From assembly GCA_017893485.1 (NCBI GenBank), contig CM030366.1, positions 204,317,455 through 204,381,454 of the forward strand: DNA of 64,000 bases. Direction: 5' to 3'. This document shows, one piece after another, positions 23,690 to 34,654 of the stretch; the first letter of the stretch is position 1, and each line of letters starts with the position of its first letter. The notes beneath the pieces are model-generated. The model saw only the letters and a list, made by a program, of their open reading frames with translations, was not told the DNA's origin and did not search any database. The translations under genes and the position numbers were made by a program. This stretch comes from Hemerocallis citrina (Eukaryota; Streptophyta; Magnoliopsida; Asparagales; Asphodelaceae).

Positions 23690-24790
23690 CCCCCAACATT
23701 TCATCAATGAGTGTTCTTTTATGGAATGTTAAATGTATGAGGGGACAGAGAAAGAGGGAGATGATTAGGGATGTTATTAACACATCCAAAATAGTTATCA
23801 TAGGGCTTCAAGAAACCAGGATTATGAAGCCTAAACTCTGACCTTTATCATCCCATTTGTCAGGGCCTCAGGGAATCACTCTTGGCCTAAACTCTGACAT
23901 TTATAGTTGTTTAGACGAACTCCAAGGGGAATTTTTGTTATCGGTCTAAAACAACTACGGTAGTTTATGGCTCAAACAAATCTACCTCTATAGCTACGTT
24001 CTGGACAGAACACCATTCAATCTAAACACGTTGGCAAACCCCTTGGATTATTAGAGGGAAAAACAATATCACCAGATTTACGTTTGAACATTCTGGTAGA
24101 GATTCTAGCTACGCCGTTAGGGAAGAGTTTAACAAGGTTATAACGGACTTGGAACTGGTTGACATTCCAATATCACATAGACTTTTTGTCTGTTCTAACA
24201 TACAAGCGACACCTATAATGACAAAACTAGATAGAGTCCTAGTTTCATTAGACTAAGAGGCCAAATTTCCCTTGCATATGCCAAATCCTTCCCAATGCCA
24301 ACTTTAGATCATGTCCCCATTGTAATCTCCATAGGCGAATTAAACACGAGGAACCCGACAAAATTCAGATCCGAGAAGGTTTGGCTTGAAGTTTATGGAT
24401 TTCACCCCTTGGTCATGGAAGATTGGGCTCTTCACCCAAGGAACAGAAGCGGTAGCGGTGTGGTGTCAAAAGATCCGCAGGTTACGCTCCAAGCTTCGGA
24501 AGTAGAACCGCACCCGATTCACGATAATTTAGGGTTCCAAAGAGATTTTTCTGGAGGCCATCGATGAGCTGGAAAGATTGGAGGAAACTAGGGATGTCAC
24601 GCAACCTGAAAAAAAAAATCAATTGTTAAATCTAAGGGAGGACATTGCACAGTTGTACAAATTAAAAAGAAATTAGATGGCAACAGATATCCAAAATCTC
24701 GTGGCTCAAATAAGGAGATGTGAATACAGCCTTATTCCATCAACTGAAAATTGAGCAAAAACAATTGCTCTCTGACTTAAACTTGCCATT
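23690..24790 (+). pseudogene. L1-type LINE fragment: endonuclease domain
   Basis: Broken frames resemble the N-terminal AP-endonuclease-like domain of plant L1-type LINEs. The pieces are SVLLWNVKCMRGQRKREMI near 23710, IVIIGLQETRI near 23795, PWIIRGKNNITRFTFEHSGR near 24045, TKLDRVLVS near 24225, PTLDHVPIVIS near 24300 and the following FRSEKVWLEVYGFHPLV. These correspond to the N and QET catalytic motifs, the LDR segment and the S/DH segment near the domain's end; here Asp precedes His as LDH. There are frameshifts and several stops, including TAA at 24254-24256 at a usual Trp. No reverse transcriptase follows, so it is a 3'-truncated or rearranged fragment. Confidence 0.7.
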
Positions 24791-24914
24791 TTGAACTGAC
24801 TGTACCTATTGTTTCAAACAACTATATTTTATAACCTAAGCCATTGCATATAAATCCATTTATGTTTACATATGTACCTTCAAATATGTAAAATGGGGAT
24901 ATTCTCGTTATTAG

Positions 24915-25260
24915 AACCTAAGAGCAACTGCAGTCGTTTCTTATTTTGCCAAAATTTGAGAATGGGTGAACAATGTGTTGTCATATATGGCAACGCATTC
25001 GGCAATTGCCAAAATATAGGGGACGAAACAAGATATTTCGTCCTTAAATTTTTAATATTTTTTTAATGATTGGACGAAAGAACCTATTTCATCCGATCAA
25101 TTTTTATTTATTTTTATAAAAAAATTGGATTGGACGGAACATGTTGTTCCGTCCCTCCATATTTTTTAAAAACAAATTTCAACAGTCCAAGTCCCCCCAG
25201 TTATTTCGTTCAAGTCCAAGTTCAAGTCCCTCCACAGTCCTGTATATCCCACTCACAGTC
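24915..25260. mobile_element. MITE-like fragment with GGACG...CGTCC palindromes
   Basis: It begins AGAGCAACTGCAGTCGTTTC, related to the GAGCATCCACAGTCGTT ends that follow. It carries two clear palindromes: GGACGAAA/TTTCGTCC at 25021-25043 and GGACGGAACA/TGTTCCGTCC at 25132-25154. No matching right end was found, so it is probably truncated by the next insertion. Confidence 0.5.
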
Positions 25261-25263
25261 TTA

Positions 25264-25976
25264 GAGCATCCACAGCCGTAAGCTAAAAATGCTTATTATG
25301 CATATTTCGCCACTATAGACGTTGCACTCGTCAGACATTCTGCCATTTTTTTTTCCATTTTCGCTACAGTAAAAAATTAAAGATAGCAACCAAGATAGCA
25401 ATATGCATATTATGCGTGACGAAATTCTCGGACGAAACATGATATTTCGTTCGTAACACTATCGGACGAAACATGATGAAATCCTGAATTGTTAAAAAAA
25501 AAAACTTAAAGCTGCTAATTTAGTTAATTAATTAGTGTAGTTAGTATTCTAATTAAACTTTAGTTAAATAATTAATTAATTAATTAGGTTTAGTTAATTT
25601 AAAATATAATTAACAACTTAATTTTAAAAAAACCCACTTGGACGAAACATGTTTCATCCCATGTGGGTCCCACGATTTTTTTTATTTTAATAACCCTTTA
25701 AAAATTCCAAAAAATCAAAAATAATGCAAAAAAAAAAAAAATTCAAAATTCACTTTGGAATGTTTCGTCTGATGCGAATTATGATTTTTTTTTTCATGGG
25801 ACTTTATTTTAATATTAAATTTTTGGTTTCTACGAAATAAAATTCATTTAAATTATTTTTTTATCACAGACGAAACATCTTTCATTTTTGACGAAATAAT
25901 GTATTTTTTATCTTTTCACGACTGCAGCAATTGCTTGCATATATGCATATTATACCTCTAACAACTGTTGATGCTC
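25264..25976. mobile_element. MITE-like TIR element A, 713 bp
   Basis: The ends are GAGCATCCACAGCCGT and, inverted, GAGCATCAACAGTTGT, with TTA directly outside both (25261-25263 and 25977-25979). A TTA target duplication is typical of PIF/Harbinger, which is only suggestive. The interior is AT-rich with an imperfect palindrome at 25431-25453 (GGACGAAA...TTTCGTTC) and no transposase. Confidence 0.65.
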
Positions 25977-25979
25977 TTA

Positions 25980-26376
25980 GAGCATCCACAGTGGTTTCTT
26001 ATATTTCTCAATTTGCCATATTATAGCAAATGGTATGCTGCAACGGTTTTCTATTTTGCCATTTTTTGGCAAACTTTATATATTCGTCTCTCATATATGA
26101 GAAACAGAATACCCATTCTCAAATTATAAAGGACGGGATATCATATCCCGTCTGAGATCAGACAAGAGATCATATCCCGTCTGAGAGGTTTTTTTTATTT
26201 CAAAAAACTCCTCAGAGAGTTTTTCTTTTTTGTGAGATGGTATATCATATACCGTCTCACTCAATTTTTGGCAAAATGCGACGAATATAGCAAACAACCA
26301 CTGCAGCGATCGATCCTATTTGCTATTACTGTAGCAGCCATTTTTGGCAAAATGAAAAACACCATTGTGGATGCTC
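25980..26376. mobile_element. MITE-like TIR element B, 397 bp
   Basis: The ends are GAGCATCCACAGTGGTTTC and, inverted, GAGCATCCACAATGGTGTT. It abuts element A directly. It contains palindromes at 26131-26153 (GGACGGGATAT/ATATCCCGTCT) and 26235-26259 (GAGATGGTATA/TATACCGTCTC). The flanks are TTA on the left and TAA on the right, so the target duplication is unclear. Confidence 0.65.
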
Positions 26377-26749
26377 TAAGAAGTAATATATGGAAAAGTA
26401 AATGGGTAAAAATGTCAGTTGACCCTAATCATTCACTTTTTTTCACTTTCTCAAGCCCTCCATTGAGCACCATTTTCAACCCATTTAGATCTAAAAATGT
26501 ATTCTTTTTACAAATCAATTCTATATGTTTTCTAAGTCGAAAAATATGCGGATCTTCCGTATATTCGCGAATCTCGCATTTAAATTGCATACATCACAAA
26601 TTGTAGACCCATTCTGCTATTGTTATATGCGCGAATGATTCGTGAATTTGTCGAATAATTCACGGATATTAACGCTATGATCGTACGTACAAAGAACCTT
26701 ACAGCTAGACTAGGGTTTTTTTAAGAGGGAACTGGAATAAGCACATTTT

Positions 26750-27430
26750 AGAACATCCTCAATGGTTTGCTATATTTATCATTTTGCCAGAATTTGACAA
26801 AATAGCAGCCACATCGGTTTGCTATTTTGCTTTTTTTTTTTTTTGCAAAGTGGCTACTGTCGCTTCTCAAATCGGAGAAACTTTTTGTTCAATCTCAAAA
26901 TATAGGGGACGGAATATGTTGTTCCGTTCATTTTTTATTTATTTAAAAGAATCAGAAGAAACAAGTTGTTTCGTCTCGAATTTATTATTATTATTATTAT
27001 TTTAAAAGTATCAGACGGAAAATTTTGTTCCGTCAAAAAAAAATTAAAATTAAAAAATCCATCGGACGGGACATGTTGTGATGCCCGAGCTAAAAAATGG
27101 AGAGGCGGAACAACATGTCCGGTTTGAGGAAAATGCCCCTTTCAACCATTTTAAAGCCAAATTTTAATGTTAATCTAAGGTTTAGTTCATGAATTTTAGT
27201 TTAGTATTATTGTAATCACTAATTAATTAACTAATAACTATATAATAACAAACACAATTTTAATTTTACTAAAAATTATAAAAATATCTCTCAGACGGAA
27301 CAACATGTTTCATCGGATAAATTTTTTAATTATTTTTTCTAATTATAGCAAACAACTGTTGCGCGCACACTCACTATTTTCTATTTCTCATTTTGGCATT
27401 TTTTCCATATTTGAGAAAAAGCCGCTCTCT
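26750..27430. mobile_element. MITE-like element C (degenerate ends)
   Basis: It starts GAACATCCTCAATGGTTTGCTA and ends around GAAAAAGCCGCTCTC, decayed versions of the family ends. Palindromes of the family occur at about 26907-26929, 26951-26972, 27011-27033 and 27064-27086. No coding capacity was seen. Confidence 0.5.
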
Positions 27431-27432
27431 TA

Positions 27433-28613
27433 GAGCATCCACAGTCGTTGATGGTCAAAATATGCATATATGGATAAATGGATATAGCAATTCGCCGTTT
27501 TGCTGCAGTCGTTTGAATGCTATTTTTTAGCTCTTTAATTTAAAATAATAACGGACTTGAAGTGCCGTCGGAGGCGAAAAAAATAAAAAAAACATTAAAA
27601 AACGGTGGGACGGCATGTGAAGTTCCGTCGGAGAGAAAAAAAATTGAAAATGGTGGGACGGCACTTCAAGTGCCGTCAGAGGAAAAAAATTAGTTGAAGT
27701 GCAAAAAAAATTACAAAAAAATTATAAAAATTACAAAAATATTACAAAAAAAAATACAAAAATTACAAAACCCCCTGAGAGGGTGGGACGGCACTTCAAG
27801 TGCCGTCCGAGAGAAGTGGGGGGTTTTCTTCTGTTTTTTATTGCGAATTTAATTTTATTTTTTGAGGGACGACACTTCAAGTATCGTCCGCCCATTAAAA
27901 AAAAAAATTTTTTGTGCGCGGCACTTCATGCGCCATCCGACCATTAAAAAAATTAATTTTTTTGGTGCGACGGCACTCGAAACTCCGTCTCTTATATATG
28001 GATATTTCTCATTTTGTTTCTTATTTATAGCAAACTACTGTACCGAATTATGCATAATATGCATATTTGGCCAACTTCTCATTTTTGAGAAACCAATTTG
28101 CGATTCTCAAATTATAAGAGACGGGACAACATGTTCCGTCCCAATTTTTTTTTCAAATTTTTTTTTCAATTTTTTAATGGGATCGGACGAGATAACTTGT
28201 TTCGTCTGACAATTTTTTTTTTAAAAAATTGGTCGGACGGTCTAAAGGAAAAAAAAAATCAAAAAATTGGTCTGACGAGACATGTTGTCTCGTCCCATGC
28301 CAAAATGGCTGGGACGGACCGTCATAGAAATGGGGAGGGTTAATTTGGCTTAGGTTAGTGCTTAAACTAGGTTAGTTTGTAATTAATTAGGTTTAGGTAA
28401 TATTTTATTATTTAATTTATTTAATTAAACTATTTTAATATATAATTACTAACTAAATAACTCTTTAAAAAAAAAAAACCGGACGAAACAACATGTCTCG
28501 TCTTTTTCAAAATTTAGCAAAGTTATAGCAAACCACCATTGCAGATAAATTCTCTATTTACTTTTTCTGTGGCTGCCTTTTTCTAAGAAATGAGAAACAC
28601 CATTGTGGATGCT
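27433..28613. mobile_element. MITE-like element E, 1.2 kb, probably composite
   Basis: The left end is GAGCATCCACAGTCGTTG after TTA; the right end, inverted, is AGCATCCACAATGGTG. The left half repeats a GGCACTT/AAGTGCC palindrome (27654, 27784, 27867 and decayed copies). The right half instead has GGGACAAC/GTTCCGTCCC-like and GACGAGACA/TGTCTCGTC cores (28120, 28272, 28480). This suggests two related elements joined or nested near 28030. Confidence 0.5.
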
Positions 28614-29020
28614 ATTATGTAGCAACTTACATATGGAATCTTATCCTTGGTGTCTTATTATTGTACGTAGCAATGCCAATTCAAGCGAGACAGCCAGGTG
28701 TACGAACGTACATGGTGGCCATGTACGCACGTTCCATGGTATATGGCCGTACAGGCGCAAGGACTCGCATGCTACATGTGATTGTGGTATATTCATGTCG
28801 GCCATTGCTGTAATATTTACGTTACTATTGACTTATGATAAAAAAAAATAATAAATAAATTGTTTAAATAATTTTTAATAAAAAAAAAATTGTTTAAATA
28901 ATTAAATGCTGGATCTAAACTCTACGGTAGGGTGGTAGTTTGGATGAAAAAGTGGGCCGGAATCGGCCCGGCATGAGCCCACTGGGCTACTGTAATGCCC
29001 GGGCCTAGACTGTATATTTT
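28614..29020. other. Unassigned sequence with a short hairpin
   Basis: No gene recognised. A hairpin GTACATGG/CCATGTAC with a 3-base loop lies at about 28708-28726, inside a longer imperfect inverted repeat with GAACG and CGTTC. Confidence 0.5.
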
Positions 29021-29023
29021 GGA

Positions 29024-29193
29024 AGAGTAATGCTACATCCACTACCAACTTCACTATATTTTCTTTCACTACCTTAGGTGCTACATTCCAATAGATGAGG
29101 AGGAGAGAGTAGATGAGAGAACTCTCCAATAGAAATGGATCACCTAAGGTAGTAAAAAAAAATGATAGTGAAATTGGTAGTGGAACTTATACT
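29024..29193. mobile_element. Hairpin MITE, copy 1 (~170 bp)
   Basis: It starts AGAGTAATGCTACATCCACT and folds back on a right half containing CACCTAAGGTAGT and GAAATTGGTAGTGG. The same family occurs at 61901-62075. The target duplication is not visible here, unlike in the second copy. Confidence 0.75.
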
Positions 29194-29831
29194 GAAGTTT
29201 GGGACATAAACTCGCATAGTGATAAAAATGGTAGAGTATACCCTACTTTTACTCTGTTAACATAAATAAATCTAGGTGCATGTTTTTTTAGATGATTGAA
29301 AAATATATTGATTTGGTAATACAGTTGATTATCAATAAATTATGTATAGAACGTTGAACAAGGAAAGGTGATCAACGTAGGTTGTTGCAATGGTTAGCTC
29401 TGACCTATCGATCACTTAATTAATCCTAATTTTTTTTTGGGTAAGACTTAGTTAATCCGAATTGACAGTGATAATTAAGTGATCTTAACGTCGATCCCCT
29501 ATGTATCACTTAGTATAAGAAAAGGAAGTGTACCTATCATTTTCGAGCAATAGTTTTTGAAGTTCTGGCCATACTTAGACCAGAATGTGCTTTTTTCATT
29601 TTATTCAAGAATCTATGATTAAATCACTAATTAATTATAAGAGTAAATTGGTCAGAAAGTAAAAAAATTAGGGTTCGGAGGTGGAGATATACGATCCGCA
29701 ACCAAGCTTACTAAATAAGTAGGCAAACCACACAGGAAAAAAAAAAAAAAAAAAACAGAAAGAGATAGAGAGAGAGAGATTGATTGATTATCTGTAAACT
29801 CATGAAACCTTGAATAGAATAGGTATACTTA
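29194..29831. other. Unassigned sequence, including a poly-A/GA tract
   Basis: No reading frame recognised. An A-rich and GAGA tract lies at 29739-29778. Confidence 0.5.
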
Positions 29832-29840
29832 GAATTATCA

Positions 29841-30105
29841 GATTTTTTTTCCAAATTGTCCCACTTTTTGAAATTTCCAAACCGCCCTAGTTTTTTTTTT
29901 TTAATTCCCAAACCATGCCACTCGGTCTTTGAAAGACCGAGTTTAGTTAAAACTAACTCGGTCTTTCAAAGACCGAGTCTTAGACTTTGAAAAATCGAAG
30001 ACTAAGACTCGGTTTTTGGTCTTTGAAAAACCGAGTGTCGATTGGGGGGCCTATTTCAGATTTGTTTCTTTCTTCTTCTCTACTTTATTCTATTCAATAT
30101 ACTCC
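29841..30105 (+). repeat. MULE left terminal inverted repeat
   Basis: It matches 40555-40863 inverted over roughly 260-300 bp. It includes the palindromes ACTCGGTCTTT...AAAGACCGAGT and the stretch GTCGATTGGGGGGC, then CT-rich sequence that probably forms the leader of the plus-strand gene. Promoters of Mutator elements lie in the TIRs, so this should have driven the plant-mobile-domain gene. Confidence 0.85.
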
Positions 30106-30798
30106 ACCTCTCTCCCTCAACGAAACCCATCGCCGCCCTAGTTTTTTTTGGTCGATTTCCCCTCAAATTGATCGAATCACTCCCCAAGACCAAGTCTTCT
30201 CTCATTGTCTTTTGATTTCCCCTATCTTTTTTTCCCAAATTTGAATTTTTCTTTAAACCCTAAAACCTTAAATCCCAATATCTTAGATTTCGTTTAATTT
30301 CGTCTTCGGTTGGGGAAGATCTTGGTTGAAGGATCTAGAAGTACTCTACATTGTCACCATCAAGCTTTGGAATCTCCTACTCGACCGGTATATTTATCAA
30401 TCTTTTGCTAAGCAAATTTTGTGTTAATTTTGGGTTATTGTGAATGTGCTTAGTTGATTTTGTGTTATTATTGACAATGTAGAGTAGCAAATGCCAATTG
30501 TTGTTGACAATGTAGAGTATCAAATGTTGTTCATTTTGGTTCTAATTAGAAAATGAAAAAAAACAAGTAGAGTAGCAAATGGCAATTTTGTTGACGATGT
30601 TAGTCATATATATGACAATATTGGTGATTTTCTTGACAATGTAGAGTAGCCATTGTTCTTAATTTTAATTTTGAGAGAATGGAAAAAACAAGTAGAGTAG
30701 CAAATGGCATTGTTATCTAATGTTGGTTTTGATATCTAGGTTATGTGTAGTTAATAACAATTTTGTTGAAGTTGTTGTGATTTGTATTTTATTGTAAA

Positions 30799-33041
30799 TG
30801 GAACGCACAATGGGGAACATGGAGGAAGGAAAAAGTAGTAGACCTCCACGTGGCGATAGAGCACGTACTCGCGGTGGACGTGGTCGTGGTCGTGGTCGTG
30901 CTCGTACCGAGAGTACTAATATAAGTAATTAATTGTTGATTGTAATACAATTATATAAAATTTCAGTCTATTGATGTAAATGTTATTGTTATGTAGGTTC
31001 AAATCAATCCAAATGAGGCGGGCACTTCTTCTTCAGTCCCTTCATCATCGTATATTCCTTCTGGAGGCCCAGGACCCCTCGACCCTTTGACCCTTCACTC
31101 CTCACTCTTCAACCGTTGCATCGATCACAGAATGTGTGGAACGGTGAGTCTACGGAGTGCCACTTTAGGGCCGGTCATCCACTGCCTATGCACCCACAGA
31201 TACATGAGATACTAAGAGACTATGGGTTATATGGTATTGCTAGGATGAGTTCCATCAAGTGCGATCGACCTCTTCTGGAAGCACTTCTTGAAAGATAGAG
31301 GCCTGAGACACACTCCTTTCATCTGCCAGTTGGGGAGATGACAGTGACTTTGCAGGACGTCTCCATAATCACCGGGCCTTCAAATCGATGGAGAGGCAGT
31401 CATAGGTACAATGGACTTTGACCCGGTTTATATAGTCGAGGAGTATTTAGGTGTCGAAGTTGAAACCGTGCGATTAGTGGTAAATTTGTTCGGTTGAAGT
31501 GGTTGAAGGACACCTTTAAGAACAAATTGAATGCAGGTTCAACTGCGGCAGAGGTGGAGTGCTATTGCAGGGCCTACATCCTCACGCTATTTGGCACTGT
31601 AATGTTTCCAAATTCGTCAGGTAATGTCGTCTCGTTTATGTTCTTGCCACTAATTGCCGGTCTAGGAAACATTAGCTGTTACAGTTGGAGTAGTGTCGTA
31701 CTGTCATCACTGTACCGGAGTCTATGTTTGGCCAGTATAGGTACGGTGTAGATGAATGGGCCTATGATTTTACTTCAAATATGGAGTTGGGAGCGGATTC
31801 ACGTCGGTCGGCCCGTAGTACGGATCCAATCTCGGCACTAGATACATCTTCCCGATGATGTGCACATGCTACCTCTTATCAGTGTTTATTGGACCGGCAA
31901 ACTTACATGGATAGCCAACCCCAACAGGTGCTTAACGTACTACCGCGATTAGTTGGATAGGTTGGCAGTTGATTGTGTCGTGTGGCTTCCTTACACGAAG
32001 AAGCGTGTAATTCGACTGCCGCCTAATTGCACGTACATGCGTGATCTGTGGCTGACGAAAGTACCTTTAATCAACTTTGGGGTTTGTTGAGTTTTACTAC
32101 CCCGATAGAGTGCTACGCCACTTTGGTCTTCACCAAAGGATTCCGGTTGCCAAGCCATTCAATGCGGAGATGCACAATATTATAGGAATGGGTCGACAGC
32201 CCGGACACAATTGGGCTGCATGCTTTGCTACGTTTGTTCAGAGATAGAATGTACACCGGTTCGACAAAATCATCGGTGACATACCTCCATTTGACCTCAC
32301 AGTGCAAGCGGCGTACATGGCCTGATACGAGAGAGTGGCTAGACGATATATCTCTCCGACGTTGCAGACTCCTACTGGAGTGGTAGTCCCGATCCGTCGA
32401 CCAGGGGCCGAACCAGCAGATCAACATTCCATGAAACTTCCCATGTACCAACCTAAGGGATCCACTGTTCGCAAATTTTTAAGTTTTAAATTTTTGTTTA
32501 ATTTTTTGAAGTTTTGTCAGAAATTTGTTTTTATATATGTATGTGTATATGTAAGTACCATAATCTTTCAACTTTTGATGATTGTCAGTTGAGCCAGACT
32601 TGGACCATAGCAAAGAAATGTGCTACTTTGTTGAATAGCAACGTCGCGGATCAGACAAAGGAAACCATACGGGAGATGATTACGTGTTGCCGTGCACAAG
32701 CTGATCTTGTGGGCGAGGGAGCAACATTAGATGCAATACTAAGGACTCCCACAAATCGAACCAGAGGCCGTTCTGGTCTCCGACGAAAGAGAGTTGTTTG
32801 AAGGCCCCCACCTCATCCTCTAAGCAAATCAGAAGACGAAGAACAAGCAGGGGGTGAGATTCAAGGGGAGGGGATACAACAACAAGCAGTGGGTGAGATT
32901 CAAGGGGAGGGGATACAACAGCAAGTAGGGGTGAGATTCAAGAAGAGGAGAATATCCCGTTGTCCGGTCTCACACAGGCTACTCTACAACGTGGTAGAAG
33001 GCAACGGAGACCCACTAACTTCTTCACACCCGACCCTTGAT
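30799..33041 (+). pseudogene. Plant mobile domain (MAIN-like) gene carried by the MULE
   Basis: An ATG at 30799 (MERTMGNMEEGKSSRPPRGD) leads into an Arg/Gly-rich repeat (GGRGRGRGRAR). After an apparent intron come the pieces of a plant mobile domain (PF10536 type): HPQIHEILRDYGLYGIARM, RPETHSFHLPVGEMTVTLQD, RLKWLKDTFKNKLNAGSTA, FPNSSGNVVSFMFLPLIAG and YSWSSVVLSSLYRSLC. Next is VEFYYPDRVLRHFGLHQRIP, then GRQPGHNWAACFATFVQR. The last is broken by TAG at 32245-32247 and again by TGA at 32323-32325, both at usual Trp positions. A C-terminal exon (about 32586-32801) encodes QTWTIAKKCATLLNSNVADQ. Frameshifts near 31300 and 31430-31480 also break it. PMD genes are known to travel with MULEs and retrotransposons; their biochemical role is unclear. 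Confidence 0.8.
32850..32945 (+). repeat. ~39-bp minisatellite in the PMD gene tail
   Basis: GTGAGATTCAAGGGGAGGGG followed by ATACAACAACAAGCAGTGG repeats about two and a half times. Confidence 0.8.
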
Positions 33042-33239
33042 TTTTTCACCATGTAGGAATTCAGGTGCATTTTAGCGTTAGTTTTTTTTGTTAATTTTTT
33101 TCACCGTAATTTATGAGTTAATTAATTCTTGTCTATAATGCAGGTTCGGATGTTTATTCAAGCGGAGGGAAGTGCGTGAAGGAACCACATTTTTTAGTTC
33201 ACATGTTAATTGATTCTTGTCTATAATGCACTTTATCTT

Positions 33240-33565
33240 TTGAGTTATTTTGAGTTATATGTTAGCTTGATTGTAATAGTTTGATGTTGTAATATTTTGA
33301 GTTAGTTTGATGTTGTAATATTTTGAATTAGCTTGATGTTGTAATATTTTGAGTTAGCTTGATATTGTAATATTTCGAGTTAGCTTGTTGTTTTAATATT
33401 TCGAGTTAGCTAGATGTTTTTGAGATGTTTGAGATGTTTGAGATTGTTTGTGAGATGTTTGAGATGTTTGAGATGTTTAGGAGATGTTTGAGCTGTTTAT
33501 GAGATGTTTGAGATGTTTATGAGATGTTTAAGCTGTTTGAGATGTTTAGGAGAAGTTTATGAGAT
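33240..33565 (+). repeat. Two adjacent minisatellites downstream of the PMD gene
   Basis: A ~26-bp unit (GAGTTAGCTTGATGTTGTAA plus TATTTT) repeats five or six times at 33240-33415. A ~9-12-bp unit (GAGATGTTT) follows to about 33565. An open frame through the second block is repeat-driven. Confidence 0.85.
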
Positions 33566-33714
33566 GTTTGAGCTTGTGGCGAAGTTGATTGAAAAGTTTA
33601 TGAGATGGAAAAGAATGTTGAAGTTGATTGAAAAGTTGTTAAAACTGTATGTGAGGTTGTTTGAAGTAAATGTAAAGGGAAAATGCATGTTCTAATTGAA
33701 ATGGTGCAATTTTA

Positions 33715-34445
33715 GCCTAGACTCGGTCTTTCAAAAACCAAGTTTAGTATTAATATACTTGGTTTTTCAAAGATCGAGTCTTGTGCCTGTAAGTTCTTTT
33801 TTTTCAATTAGCTCAAGACTCGGTCTTTGAGCTAGTCTAGTTATAGTGGGCTCGTTTTTTCGAAAACCGAGCTTTGAGTACACTCCTTTCCAGACAGTAA
33901 GATGGTCTCTGCAAAAGAGTGAACTCCACAGTTGGTTTTCGAAAGAACGATCTAATTATAACTAGACTCGATCTTTCTTGCCCCTGTAAATTTTTTATTC
34001 AATCAGATTGGTCAAAGACCGAGTCTAGTTATAGTGAGCTCGATCTTTCGAATACCGAGCCTTGAGTACACTCCTTTACAGAATGCAAGGTGTTCTCTGG
34101 AAAAGAGTGAACTCCACAGTCGGTTTTCGAAAGAACGACCTAATTATAACTAGACTGCTCCTGTATATCTTTTTTTCTAATCAGATTGAAGACTCGGTCT
34201 TTGAAAGACCGAGTATAGTAATATTTTGATTGTTCTTTCGAAAACCGACTGTTGAGTTCACTCTTTTCCACAGAACATCTTGCTTTCTGGAAAATAGTGT
34301 ACTCAAAGCTCGGTTTTTCGAAAGACCGAGCTCACTATAACTAGACTCGAGTCTTGTGGCTGTAAGTTCTTTTTATCAATCATCTGGAAGACCGAGTCTA
34401 GTTATAATAAGGTCGTTCTTTGAAAGACCGAGTCTTAAGCCTGTA
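33715..34445. repeat. ACTCGGTC...GACCGAGT palindrome cluster between the convergent MULE genes
   Basis: At least eight full or decayed copies of the palindrome found in the MULE's TIRs lie here, for example 33721-33743, 34192-34215 and 34310-34335. They are embedded in a larger unit with TTGAGTACACTCCTTT and AGAGTGAACTCCACAGTCGG that occurs near 33875, 34070 and, inverted, 34240. No coding sequence is present. Confidence 0.85.
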
Positions 34446-34654
34446 CATTTTTTTTTCAATCAGCTTCAAGGCTGATTGATTCCAATTCCTCTAAATTTGA
34501 ACCTTATTGATTCCAAAATACTTAAAGGCTGATATTTGAATAAAAACACAATTAAACTTCATACAATCATTCATTTTCCACAGTTAAACACATACAAACT
34601 GAGTACATAGTTCAAATTAAATATTACAAACACATTTGAAAGCACATAATCAAA

